Shown one piece after another: positions 35,512 through 44,290 of a DNA stretch of 64,000 nt. The position numbers and the translations under genes were made by a program. How positions within the stretch are numbered: position 1 is the first letter of the stretch; the number at the start of each line of letters is the position of its first letter. The notes below the pieces were generated by a model that saw only the letters and a program-made list of their open reading frames with translations, was not told the origin of the DNA and ran no database searches. The DNA is from Pseudoduganella aquatica (GTDB lineage: Bacteria; Pseudomonadota; Gammaproteobacteria; Burkholderiales; Burkholderiaceae_D): NCBI RefSeq assembly GCF_009857595.1, contig NZ_WWCU01000001.1, positions 1 through 64,000 on the forward strand. The letters run 5' to 3'.

Positions 35512-36369
35512 ATGCCCCTCCCTTTGCTACAGCCGTCACCAGGCTACGGCCTGGGCTTGCGCCCCGCCCATTACCACGCCATCGTCGGCACGGCACCGGC
35601 GGAAAGCGGCGTGGACTGGTTCGAAATCTTGTCCGAGAACTACTTGGTACCTGGCGGCAAGCCGCTCGCCATGCTGGACCGTATCCGCCAGGATTACCCG
35701 CTGGCGATGCACGGCGTGTCGATGTCGATCGGTAGCCCGCAAGGACCATCGGACGACTATTTGCGCGCCCTGAAGCAACTCATCGATCGTGTGCAACCAT
35801 TGTGGGTCTCGGACCACTTGTGCTGGACCGGCATCCACGGCAACAACTTGCACGACCTGCTGCCCTTGCCCTACACGGACGAGGCCGTGGCCACCGTGGT
35901 GGCCAATGTGCGCCGCGTACAGGACTTTCTGGAACGTCCGCTACTGCTGGAAAACGTGTCCAGCTATCTGTCCTACGCAGCGGACAGTCTTCAGGAATGG
36001 GATTTCGTTGCGACCGTGGCCGAAGAGTCCGACAGCCTGATCCTTCTGGACGTCAACAACATCTATGTCAGCAGTGTCAATCACGGCTTTGATCCGCAAG
36101 TATATTTGCGCGCGCTCCCCGCAAACAGGGTTCAGCAGATTCACCTGGCAGGACATAGCGCGCAGCAGGGCTGCATCATCGACACGCACGACCAGGCCGT
36201 CGCCGAGGCCGTGTGGGCGCTCTACGCCGATGCGCTGCGCCGCTTCGGACGCGTTGCCACGATGATAGAGCGCGACGACAACATTCCCCCGCTGCCCGAA
36301 CTGGTCACCGAGCTGCAGCGTGCCCGCCAGCTGGGCTGCGCGGTGCTTGCCGAGCAGGAGGCTGCATGA
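35512..36369 (+). CDS. bufB: MNIO-family (DUF692) RiPP-modifying enzyme
   Basis: A 285-residue TIM-barrel multinuclear iron oxidase. Family marks: [20 protein letters not shown], the metal-binding His in [37 protein letters not shown] and IHLAGHS, with DTHD near the end. It should modify cysteines of the upstream precursor. I take ATG 35512 (MPLPLLQPS); the frame is open to 35449 but the earlier residues do not look like the family. The stop overlaps the next start (ATGA 36366-36369). Confidence 0.93.
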   Translation: MPLPLLQPSPGYGLGLRPAHYHAIVGTAPAESGVDWFEILSENYLVPGGKPLAMLDRIRQDYPLAMHGVSMSIGSPQGPSDDYLRALKQLIDRVQPLWVSDHLCWTGIHGNNLHDLLPLPYTDEAVATVVANVRRVQDFLERPLLLENVSSYLSYAADSLQEWDFVATVAEESDSLILLDVNNIYVSSVNHGFDPQVYLRALPANRVQQIHLAGHSAQQGCIIDTHDQAVAEAVWALYADALRRFGRVATMIERDDNIPPLPELVTELQRARQLGCAVLAEQEAA

Positions 36370-37151
36370 GTGCGCTGCAAACGCTACAGCATCAATTTCA
36401 AGACTACATACTCAATGCGCCGCCGAACGCAGGGGCGCCGGAAATCGCCGCCGCTATAAACGCAGGGTCTGGTTTATCGGCGACCGAGCGACTGGCGATT
36501 TATCACCGAGCCTATCGGGGCCGCTTGCGCGAAGCGCTGTGCGAGGCCTACGACAAGACCTGGTCCTACATCGGCGATGAGATGTTCTCCGAGCTGGCCG
36601 ACACCTATCTGACGACGCACCCTTCGGTCCATCGCAATTTGCGCTGGTTTGGCGGCGGACTGGCTGACCACGCGGCGCAACTGTATCGGGAATACCCTTT
36701 TCTCGCCGAACTGGCACGCCTCGAGTGGGCGCTGGGACTGGCCTTCGACGCTGCGGATGCAACCGCGCTGACACACGCGGACCTGGCGGCAGTGGCGCCG
36801 GAACAATGGGGCGAACTGGTCTTGGCCCTGCATCCCTCGCTTCAGATCGTGGCGTTCGAGTGGAACGCCGTCGCGCTATGGCAGGCCATGGCCGCCGGGC
36901 TGGACGCCCCTGAGCCGCAGCAGCTTGCCACGCCAACACACTGGCTGGTATGGCGCCAGTCCGGCCAGCCGCATTTCCGTTCACTGACTGCGCTCGAGAC
37001 CAGGGCCTTGCATGGGCTCGCCGATGGCCTGGCATTTGGCGCCATGTGCGGCGCCGTTTGCCAGCCGCCGGCCGATGCGGATGCCACGATGCTGGCGCTG
37101 GCGGGGTTCCTGCAGCATTGGCTGTCCCAGGAAATACTCGTGCGCAGCTGA
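36366..37151 (+). CDS. bufC: DUF2063 protein, MNIO partner (BufC-like)
   Basis: A 261-residue protein with the N-terminal DUF2063 domain (about residues 1-95: [52 protein letters not shown]) followed by a less conserved C-terminal half. In bufferin operons this protein partners the MNIO enzyme and presents the precursor peptide. It overlaps bufB by 4 bases, so translation is coupled. No BufD/DoxX gene follows; the next gene is convergent, and 37152-37427 between them holds nothing I can support. Confidence 0.9.
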   Translation: MSALQTLQHQFQDYILNAPPNAGAPEIAAAINAGSGLSATERLAIYHRAYRGRLREALCEAYDKTWSYIGDEMFSELADTYLTTHPSVHRNLRWFGGGLADHAAQLYREYPFLAELARLEWALGLAFDAADATALTHADLAAVAPEQWGELVLALHPSLQIVAFEWNAVALWQAMAAGLDAPEPQQLATPTHWLVWRQSGQPHFRSLTALETRALHGLADGLAFGAMCGAVCQPPADADATMLALAGFLQHWLSQEILVRS

Positions 37152-37427
37152 TGATGTCCCCCAGTTTGTTGCCGCTGGCTTCGAAATGCCCCCTGTCGCT
37201 GGAATTTTTTGCCATTGATGTTCTGGCCAAATATAGTCGCGAACAACTGGCAGATCTCGTGCATTGCGCGGCGCGGAGCGCTAGTGGCGTCGTTGCCAAA
37301 CGAGCGAACGGTCGGCCGAAGCAGTTTGCAGAACAATTTCTAACACCAGACTCCAGTCCGGTTTCGTACCAAGTTAGTTAGCAGGTCAAACCCTGTGGCT
37401 GCCATTTTTGCATTTCAGTTCCCCTCG

Positions 37428-39752
37428 CTATAATTTCGCATTGAGGGCGCGGTCTGCACCACTAAGCTGAAAGCCTGCCCACTCGCGCGCTGGCGCGCCC
37501 TTGGAGTACGCCCCCAGTTTGGCGGCGCGCAGCGCGGCGCCGCATGAGTCACCATGTGCCAGACGCTGATAAAACGCCGCCATCAAGCTGCTGGTCGGAG
37601 CACTGGGGACCTGCCACAGTGCCGTCACTGCGCTATGGGCACCCGCCATTTCCACCGCACTGCGCAGGCTGGCGATGCCTTCGCCTGCGGCGATGTCACC
37701 ATTGGCGGTGTTGCACGCCGACAGAACCACCAGAGCCGTTCCCTGCAAGCGCAGCCGCGCGACATCCTTTGCCAACATGACGTCTGGCCGGCCGTCGCGT
37801 GAGAGGACCAAGCCGGACTGGCGTCCCGGCAGCAGAAGATCCATCGCCCCTTCGGCGTTGCTGCCGGCGCCAGCGCCGCCGTCCAGTGCTGAGCGTAGAA
37901 CGGCATGTGAGGCGATATGCAGTACGGCTGGCTGGCGGACCTGAGACAGAGTCTGCGCCGTGGCGCGCTTGCCCAGCAATACTTCGCTGGGAATGCCGAT
38001 CTGGCCGAGTGCCCGTGCGGCTTGGCGGACTTCCGCACGGGTCTCCGGCAGGGCCGCAACCGGACCGAGCGCGATCGCCCCACTTGCCCAGCGCAGGGAG
38101 ATATCCGGCTTTGCCGGGCCTTGGCCCTGTTGATAGTCGGGATCAGCAATGAGGACGGCGGGTCGGCGCATGGTCGGCGGCAACCGTGTTTCGAGCAATT
38201 GCCAGAGCGACGTGAGTACCCGGAATTTGTGCGTGCAGAGCAGCGGCTTTCCGTCCTGATCGGGCAAGGCGTCGAAAGGCAGCAGATGCAGGGCGCCGTC
38301 TGCTTCGATCAGCCACTCCTCAGCGTCTTGTACTGATGGCGCCAACCCATCCAGTAATTTCAGGGACAGTGCTGCTGCCGCGCGCGACTGGCTCGCGCCG
38401 CGCAGAAAATCGGTACGGCAGGTATGGACCAGGCGCTCGATCACTTCCTGCTGGTCCAGCATGTCCAGTTGAGTTTCCTGGGCGGTGACACAATAGCGCA
38501 GATAGTAGCGTTGACCTGGCCTGCCGTTGATTCCGGGGCTGTCAGTGAGCAGCATGAATCCAATCGCTGCCGATCCGGCCAGTTGCGATTGCATCGCTTC
38601 AAGACGTGTACGGTCTGCGTCCAATACCCCCAACTGCTCGGGCGGAAGCATCCACATGGCCGAGCTCGATATGAGGTCATGCTGAGCCAGTAGCCGAAGA
38701 AATGGCTGTACATCGGTGACCGTTGCCGGGGTGTTTGCCAGCGCGTCTTCCAATGTCTGAAGCAGCTCGGCGGTGATGGGGCTCTGTGTGGCGATGCCCG
38801 CCTGCGCTGCTTCCCGATAGCGTCGCCCGGCTAACTTGGTTTGCAGGATAGTCAGCAGCTTGTCTTCGGCTCGCTGGTTGAGCTGCCCATTGGCATGCTC
38901 GGCAAGCAAGCGCGATGACAGCAGGACGCGCCGCATGGTGCACGCGGCAAAGACCGAGTGCGGTGCGCCTTTCCGTTGCAGTAGGCGCAGACGGCTGGTA
39001 TTCGCATCCAGCGCACGACGCCACGCATCACTGGCAGCTTCGTGAGCGCCTGCTTGGCCCAAGGCCTGGCCAAAAGCGTACAAGCGATATTCGTGGGCGA
39101 CCAGCAATGGCAGATTGCTTGGTGCGGGCGACATGTCCACCACGCGCTGCGTGTATAGCTGGATCAGTGGCGCGGTCATGCCGCCCGCCCGCATGGCCGC
39201 TGCCAACAGAATCCAGAGCTCGGTCATTTCCATGGCAGCGTGCATTGCCAGGTCTTCGCCGGTGCGTATGGTCATGCTGGTCCGGATTATGGCGGTCAGT
39301 TCCCTGCCATACTCGACCCGCATGATTTCCATGCCCATCTTCTCGTCCTGGGACGACTGCAGTTCGCAAAAGCCCGGCATGCATTCGGTGACAATGCGAT
39401 CCCTGGCCCGCAAAGCTTGTTCCAGCATGGAGACCGCTGCCACCGCGCGCTCTTGTCGCAGCAGGCTGAGTGCGTAGGGCGGCAATACATACGGCCGGAA
39501 TGGCCAGTATGCTTCAGGATCTTGTTCAATCAGGGCGTTTGCCTGCGCCAGCAGCGCCTCCGCTTCGCTGTAGCGGCCGGCCTTGAGATGCAAGCGAGCG
39601 GGTCTGACCAATTGCGCCAGTCTTGCCTGCATGCCGCCGAGCTCTTCCCGCTCCTTGGCCGATGCCAGTGCCGGGGCTGCTGCTAGAGTGCAAGCCGCTT
39701 GTAGCCAGCGGCGACGGCCGCGATGCACGGAGCGGGCTTGGTCTGCCTTCAC
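37428..39752 (-). CDS. Putatively exported CHAT-domain peptidase with TPR-like region
   Basis: About 774 residues. The C-terminal CHAT domain (from about residue 480) has the expected dyad: His in AVLHIASHAVL and Cys in LVVLSACNTANGD. Also seen are LPFDALPD and ALWQVPSAPT. The middle 400 residues are helical with TPR character (ARLHLKAGRYSEAEALLAQANAL). A twin-arginine-like leader (VHRGRRRWLQAACTLAAAPALA) near the N-terminus suggests Tat export. I chose GTG 39752 because it overlaps the stop of the upstream gene (GTGA), although starts up to 39833 are possible. CHAT peptidases are usually cytosolic, so export is odd. Its substrate is unknown. Confidence 0.82.
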   Translation of the reverse strand: MKADQARSVHRGRRRWLQAACTLAAAPALASAKEREELGGMQARLAQLVRPARLHLKAGRYSEAEALLAQANALIEQDPEAYWPFRPYVLPPYALSLLRQERAVAAVSMLEQALRARDRIVTECMPGFCELQSSQDEKMGMEIMRVEYGRELTAIIRTSMTIRTGEDLAMHAAMEMTELWILLAAAMRAGGMTAPLIQLYTQRVVDMSPAPSNLPLLVAHEYRLYAFGQALGQAGAHEAASDAWRRALDANTSRLRLLQRKGAPHSVFAACTMRRVLLSSRLLAEHANGQLNQRAEDKLLTILQTKLAGRRYREAAQAGIATQSPITAELLQTLEDALANTPATVTDVQPFLRLLAQHDLISSSAMWMLPPEQLGVLDADRTRLEAMQSQLAGSAAIGFMLLTDSPGINGRPGQRYYLRYCVTAQETQLDMLDQQEVIERLVHTCRTDFLRGASQSRAAAALSLKLLDGLAPSVQDAEEWLIEADGALHLLPFDALPDQDGKPLLCTHKFRVLTSLWQLLETRLPPTMRRPAVLIADPDYQQGQGPAKPDISLRWASGAIALGPVAALPETRAEVRQAARALGQIGIPSEVLLGKRATAQTLSQVRQPAVLHIASHAVLRSALDGGAGAGSNAEGAMDLLLPGRQSGLVLSRDGRPDVMLAKDVARLRLQGTALVVLSACNTANGDIAAGEGIASLRSAVEMAGAHSAVTALWQVPSAPTSSLMAAFYQRLAHGDSCGAALRAAKLGAYSKGAPAREWAGFQLSGADRALNAKL

Positions 39753-40267
39753 TGCTGGCCCATCTTGATGGCGCGTGCAATGCGTTCCCATTGCGCCGGC
39801 GGAGTCACCTCCGGACGGCGCAAGGCCTGGCATGATGCCGGCACGGGTGCGGACGGGGGCAGGCCGGCGCAGGTCCGCAACTGCGCGAGACGGGCTTCAA
39901 GGGCACGTTGATGCGCCACTTGCTTTTCCATCGCCTGGCGGATGGCCTTGGCTGCGCGGCTGGTCTCGGCAGGCGAGGTCACGCATTGTTCCTGCGCCTG
40001 CCTGGCCTGACTGAGCATGTGCCGCCACTGCTGCGGCGATGGCTGGTCCGCACGCGGCCAGCGGTTGGCCAGCAAGTCGTCCATGCACGACGCAGTGTCG
40101 AAGGGTAGCGTACTGCCCAGCAGGCTTTCGTACTCCAGCAAGCGCATCGCCTGCTGCCGCTGGGCGGGAGGCAGGTCCTCATCCACGGCTGCGGCAGAGG
40201 AGGGAAGAATGGTTGCGACCAGGCTGAATGTTGCGAGGAGGCCTGCGTAGAGTTCCGTTATGCGCAT
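39749..40267 (-). CDS. Small secreted protein upstream of the CHAT peptidase
   Basis: A 172-residue protein with a clear Sec signal peptide (ELYAGLLATFSLVATILP, cleavage near SSAAA). The mature part is charged and helical and has four cysteines in pairs (SCMDD, QCVTS, RTCAG, SCQAL). I do not recognise a family. The stop overlaps the CHAT start (GTGA), so the two are translationally coupled and probably act together; it could be the substrate, activator or inhibitor of the peptidase. Start ATG 40267 is preferred, but a GTG at 40306 is possible; neither has a strong RBS. Confidence 0.65.
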   Translation of the reverse strand: MRITELYAGLLATFSLVATILPSSAAAVDEDLPPAQRQQAMRLLEYESLLGSTLPFDTASCMDDLLANRWPRADQPSPQQWRHMLSQARQAQEQCVTSPAETSRAAKAIRQAMEKQVAHQRALEARLAQLRTCAGLPPSAPVPASCQALRRPEVTPPAQWERIARAIKMGQQ

Positions 40268-40454
40268 GGGGACTGTGATCAAGAAGAATGGCGACAGTAG
40301 CAGCACTATTACTTGCTGTAAAGAATTTAGTTGTCGTCTTTGCTTCCGCAGGTGACCCGTTTCATTCTGGATAAACCCGGGTTCGTCGCAATCCGGATGA
40401 CGGCACGGAGCCTTGCGGTCACGATGAGGCCATCATCAACCACACGAGGTATCC

Positions 40455-41237
40455 ATGAAAAATTCACAGCAATGCCTGCCCCTTTGCTGCTCTGCACTGA
40501 TTCTGGTCGCCACGGCAACTTTGCTGCCGGGTTGCGGCGGCGGTGCTGGCGGTCCGGAGCAGCAACAGGCCGGGGTGGCCGCGAGCGATGTGGCGGCCTA
40601 TGCGGCTACCTTGGCTTATTGCGGCAGCCAGGAGCCAGGTGGCAGTGGCGCGTCGGCCGATAGCTTTGAAGTCACCTGGCCGACACATTCCGGTCCCACC
40701 GACTACGACGTTAATGCCATTGTGTCGCCGGCAGGGTATATCAATCCGACCGGGCCAGCGCAACGCCTGCAAGTGGATATTCATGATTACCGCGGCGCCA
40801 AGGACACGGTCCTCAAGGCGGCCTATATCGAGCCAGCCTGGAAAATGGGTATCGCTTTCCAGCCTGCCCTGGCGCCGAAATCGGTTGCCTGCGTGGCCAG
40901 CCTGGGCAAGCTCACGCCGATCCCGAAGGGCGGGTACACGCTTGCCTGGCGCAGTAAATGGGCAAGCGCGGTTCCGGTCGAACGTGTGCCGGGAGCGGTG
41001 TTCGATGGTTTCGAATTGGTCAGCAACTTCAGCCCGGCCAATGCCACCGTGTTCTTCGTCATGGCGAAGAGCCGCATTGCAAGTACGGCGGGCGCGTCGA
41101 TCTGCTATCTCGCACCCACATCGCAGCAATGGGATTGCGCGGCCGCGAGCGTCAACGATCTCGGTACCAACTGGAGTTTCAATCGTCTGAGTAGCCAGGA
41201 GGGCGTCTATGTCCTGACCGTGCCGGGAATTGGCTGA
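40455..41237 (+). CDS. Putative lipoprotein of unknown function
   Basis: A 260-residue protein with a lipoprotein signal: a hydrophobic stretch then LLPGC, with Cys27 as the lipid-bearing residue. The residue after Cys is Gly, so outer-membrane sorting is likely. The mature part is beta-rich with two further Cys pairs (AYCGSQ, SVACVAS; ICYLA, WDCAA) that may form disulfides. No known domain recognised. It is divergent from the secreted protein/CHAT operon (187-base shared promoter region, 40268-40454) and is followed by a two-component pair; whether those are linked is not known. Confidence 0.65.
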   Translation: MKNSQQCLPLCCSALILVATATLLPGCGGGAGGPEQQQAGVAASDVAAYAATLAYCGSQEPGGSGASADSFEVTWPTHSGPTDYDVNAIVSPAGYINPTGPAQRLQVDIHDYRGAKDTVLKAAYIEPAWKMGIAFQPALAPKSVACVASLGKLTPIPKGGYTLAWRSKWASAVPVERVPGAVFDGFELVSNFSPANATVFFVMAKSRIASTAGASICYLAPTSQQWDCAAASVNDLGTNWSFNRLSSQEGVYVLTVPGIG

Positions 41238-41303
41238 AACTTAACGATTGGAAATTCATAATATATCGCTTACCATTGCCCAATAGCAATTACCAAATTC
41301 TAC

Positions 41304-42056
41304 ATGATCCAAACAGCCATCATTGCCGATGACGAACCCCACATGCGGGAGATGTTGCGCGAACAGCTTAACGCCTTGTGGCCGGAGCTGCGGATTGTGG
41401 GCGAGGCTGAAGATGGCCTCGCCGCTACCGCCTTGATCCACGCGCTCAAACCTACCTTTGCTTTCCTCGACATTCGCATGCCGGGTATGACCGGGCTGGA
41501 GGTGGCCAGTGGCAAGACGGCCGACACCCGCGTGGTGTTCGTGACCGCCTTTGACGCACACGCCGTCGAAGCCTTCGAAGTGCAGGCCTTGGATTATCTG
41601 CTTAAGCCGGTTGAAGCGGGGCGCCTGGCGAAATTGGTCGCCAGACTCCGCACCTTGCAGCCTGCGGCAACGGTCGACCTGGCGCGCCTGGCTGAATCGC
41701 TGGCCAGCTTGAGCACGATGACACAGGCCGTGTCCCGGCTGCAGTGGTTGCAGGTGGCGGTGGGGCAGCAGGTGCGCATGCTGCATATCGATGAGGTGTG
41801 CTTTTTCGAGTCCGATCTGAAGTACACCCGGGTGGTGGGCGAAAACGTGGACGGCATCATTCGCTTTTCGCTCAAGCAACTCAGTGAGCAGCTTGATTCC
41901 GCGCTGTTTGTGCAGACCCATCGGGGCACAGTCGTCAACCGCCGCTTCATCCATGCCGTCCATCGTCACGGCGAGACCATGGAGCTTGAGCTCAAGGGAG
42001 TCGGCGAGCGCCTCAAGGTGTCGCAGCCAAATCACCATTTGTTCCGGGCGATGTAA
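41304..42056 (+). CDS. LytTR-family response regulator
   Basis: A 250-residue regulator. The receiver domain (residues 1-115) has the acidic pair in IADDEPHM, phospho-acceptor Asp in FLDIRMPGMTGLEV and Lys in YLLKPVEAGRL. The C-terminal LytTR DNA-binding domain (about 145-250) has IDEVCFFESDLKYTRVV and FVQTHRGTVVNRRFI. Its stop is followed directly by the start of the kinase gene (TAA-ATG), a fixed pair in many LytS/LytR-type systems, though the regulator comes first here. Confidence 0.93.
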   Translation: MIQTAIIADDEPHMREMLREQLNALWPELRIVGEAEDGLAATALIHALKPTFAFLDIRMPGMTGLEVASGKTADTRVVFVTAFDAHAVEAFEVQALDYLLKPVEAGRLAKLVARLRTLQPAATVDLARLAESLASLSTMTQAVSRLQWLQVAVGQQVRMLHIDEVCFFESDLKYTRVVGENVDGIIRFSLKQLSEQLDSALFVQTHRGTVVNRRFIHAVHRHGETMELELKGVGERLKVSQPNHHLFRAM

Positions 42057-43121
42057 ATGTTTTTGCTCTTCCGTTTTCACCGCGTGGCGCTGGCGGTCAT
42101 GGCAGCCGTTGTCTGCGTGGTCTTTGCAGGCCTGGAATGGTTGACCAATATCGCCTTTGGCAATGGCATTTCGACTTGGGGGATGGCGCTGGGGATAGCT
42201 TGCTCCAGTCTGCTGTTTTTGGGGATTGCCGGCTTGCAGCGTGCTCACGCGCCGCTGCGTCAGGCCGCCTGGGCCGCGCTGGCCAAGTCGATGGAGATGG
42301 CGTTGGGCGCCACCTTTCTGTTTGTGCTGGTGGCTGCGGCGTCGTTCCTGCCGGTCTCGCTGACCAGCCGCTTCATGCTGGGCGATCGTGCGACCGACAC
42401 CATCATCTATCTCGCGCTCGGTCTAGGCATATTGTTGGCCGTGAATGCCAGTATTGGTGCGCTAGTGCAGCGCAAGCTTGATCAGGCCGAGGCGCGTGCC
42501 GAGATCGCCGAGCGCGATCATCAGTTACTGCAGGCGGAAATGGCCGTGCTGCGCGCCCAGATCGAGCCGCATTTTCTTTGGAATACATTGGCGCATGTGC
42601 AGTTCCTGGCCCGGAAGAGTCCCGACGAGGCGGCCGACATGACAGGCAACCTGATTACTTATCTGAGGGCAGCCGTGCCAGGCGCGCGCCGCGACGCCAA
42701 CACGCTGGGCAGCGAACTGGCGTCGGTGCGCGCCTATCTGGACATCATGCGCATCCGCATGGGGCAGCGGTTGCAGGTTGAGGTCGAAATGGAGTCGAAG
42801 CTGGCCGGTCTGCCTTTCCCGCCGCTGATTGTGCAAACCCTGGTGGAGAACGCCATCAAGCATGGCGTTGAGCCTAAGCCTGGTCCGGTTTCTGTGAGGG
42901 TGTTAGCCCAGATCGTGCAGGAAGGCGCACAGCGGCAGATGGTGCTCTGTGTAAGCGACACGGGTGTTGGCTTGCGGTCCGATGCCGCCACGGTCGGAAC
43001 GGGATTGGGTCTGGTTAGTGTGCGTACACGCTTACAAGGATTGTATGCCGGACAGGCAGTGTTCACCTTGGCCGAGCGCGCCGGTGGCGGCGTCGAGGCC
43101 CGAGTCGTCATCGCGCTCTAA
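42057..43121 (+). CDS. Sensor histidine kinase, LytS/YehU type
   Basis: A 354-residue membrane kinase. Four predicted helices in residues 1-145 form a membrane-embedded sensor without a large periplasmic domain. A coiled coil follows (KLDQAEARAEIAERDHQLLQAEM). The phospho-acceptor His is in IEPHFLWNTLAHV (His_kinase family). The ATPase domain has VENAIKHGVEP and TGLGLVSVRTRL. It is the partner of the LytTR regulator just upstream. The signal is unknown. Confidence 0.93.
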   Translation: MFLLFRFHRVALAVMAAVVCVVFAGLEWLTNIAFGNGISTWGMALGIACSSLLFLGIAGLQRAHAPLRQAAWAALAKSMEMALGATFLFVLVAAASFLPVSLTSRFMLGDRATDTIIYLALGLGILLAVNASIGALVQRKLDQAEARAEIAERDHQLLQAEMAVLRAQIEPHFLWNTLAHVQFLARKSPDEAADMTGNLITYLRAAVPGARRDANTLGSELASVRAYLDIMRIRMGQRLQVEVEMESKLAGLPFPPLIVQTLVENAIKHGVEPKPGPVSVRVLAQIVQEGAQRQMVLCVSDTGVGLRSDAATVGTGLGLVSVRTRLQGLYAGQAVFTLAERAGGGVEARVVIAL

Positions 43122-43241
43122 TATGGGTTAGTGACCATAAAGCAGGGATTCATTCCCGGATTCCCCGCTTTGGTCAGATGTTAGCTGTGATGGGGCGCAT
43201 GCGGCGGCAAGATGTGCACATACTTTTAAGGGGAGCAGTCA

Positions 43242-43313
43242 ATGCAGAATACTGAGTGCAAGATACCTGAAATGCGCAATCGCATCAGTGGGAAAGTGCT
43301 GTACATACTATAA
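43242..43313 (+). pseudogene. Duplicated 5' fragment of the gene at 43807 (23 codons)
   Basis: Encodes a 23-residue peptide whose core CKIPEMRNRISGKVLYI matches YKIPEMRNSMSGKSLYI at the start of the 43807 gene. It has its own GGGGAG RBS at 43230-43235 and ends in TAA. Either a remnant of a duplicated paralogue or a short leader peptide. Read it together with the next entries; the whole 43122-43806 stretch contains no intact gene. Confidence 0.6.
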
Positions 43314-43331
43314 ATCAACGGGGTGACTATT

Positions 43332-43708
43332 TTGAAATCTATACTCGCCTTTTCTATTATTTCATCGATTGTCTTGTTCGCTGTAGCGGCCGAGCCATCT
43401 TTTTCTGAATTCAAAAATTCTTGGATTTGGGTAACTAATGTCGAAAAACATCGGCTAAGGATGTGACTATAGAGCTAGGTCTTTTTGTGTAGCCAGGCAG
43501 CAAATATTCGAAGATCTTTCATCTGTTAACCGTTAATTGGGATGGGGTTGGACAGTCTACGGTTCGGAATGGAATTATCCAAGGATGCGATTCTCATCAA
43601 GGAACGTATACTCTTTATCTTCCTGAAGAGTCTGGCACTTGGAATGCAAATGGTCAGAAGATAATTGACAAAATAGCGTCAGTCGCATGTGGGAACAAAA
43701 AGCAATAA
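43332..43708 (+). pseudogene. Broken gene for a small secreted protein (frameshift plus in-frame stop)
   Basis: The 5' part encodes a signal peptide (MKSILAFSIISSIVLFAVAA, TTG 43332 or GTG 43323 start) and ends at TGA 43464-43466. Shifting to the next frame at about 43457, the reading continues as KDVTIELGLFV, meets TAG at 43490-43492, then continues to TAA 43706-43708 with SKYSKIFHLLTVNWDGVGQ, GTYTLYLPEESGTWN and IASVACGNKKQ. Together this gives about 125 codons of a small secreted protein with two cysteines (IIQGCDS and VACGN). I do not recognise the family. A sequencing error could fake the shift but not also the second stop. Confidence 0.55.
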
Positions 43709-43806
43709 GTTGCGCCTGTCACCTTTGTCGCATGGCGGCTGCGATGGTAAAAAAGCGACAGCAGGCGATATGCGAAATTAATGAGTTTTTTAATGAGGTA
43801 TAATCA

Positions 43807-44262
43807 ATGATGGACAGCGAGTATAAAATTCCTGAAATGCGCAATAGCATGAGTGGAAAATCATTATATATATTTTTAATCGTTCCGCTCCTAGTTTTTT
43901 TCTATATCTACGTAGAAACCATGAATAGTGCCACACCCATTAAATGGGTAGATTATATTTTTAGCGGTATCTTTTTGAGCTTCATTGGAAATATTCCTGT
44001 GCTCATCGTGTTTAATATCGTGAATGAAATTATTGCCGGACCCGGCAGCAATCGTCGCTTGAAACAGCACTGGGCCAAACATTCCTACGTCTGGTATCGT
44101 TCCACCTTCCCTGGCCATGCGCACGCCAATGGCAGAGTGAGTTGCCGTCACTGTGGTGGGGATAAACTGCGGGTGACAAATTTGATGAAGCAAACTTATA
44201 TGCGTGTCCATAATTGTGCGCAATGCGGTGAACCTCTCTACTTCACGCCTGAAAAAATCTGA
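43807..44262 (+). CDS. Membrane protein with C-terminal zinc ribbon
   Basis: A 151-residue protein. Two predicted helices (SLYIFLIVPLLVFFYIYV at about 20-37 and IFSGIFLSFIGNIPVLIVF at about 53-72) are followed by a cytosolic domain with two CxxC knuckles (CRHCGGDK and CAQCGEPL), a likely zinc ribbon. Start ATG 43807 or 43810. The coding DNA is AT-richer than the core genes. Its 5' end is duplicated at 43242. I do not recognise a known family. It lies 28 bases upstream of the coiled-coil gene and is probably in one operon with it. Confidence 0.7.
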   Translation: MMDSEYKIPEMRNSMSGKSLYIFLIVPLLVFFYIYVETMNSATPIKWVDYIFSGIFLSFIGNIPVLIVFNIVNEIIAGPGSNRRLKQHWAKHSYVWYRSTFPGHAHANGRVSCRHCGGDKLRVTNLMKQTYMRVHNCAQCGEPLYFTPEKI

Positions 44263-44290
44263 TCGATATTTTTTACAACAAGGTTAAATA

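Noticed and set aside
37152-37427. Possible short gene between the bufferin operon and the CHAT gene
   Set aside because: Open frames on both strands lack a ribosome-binding site and recognisable content; the gap is treated as a convergent intergenic region.
43799-43804. TATAAT just before the gene at 43807
   Set aside because: It is only 2 bases from the start codon, and no -35 box is present, so it is unlikely to be the promoter of that gene.
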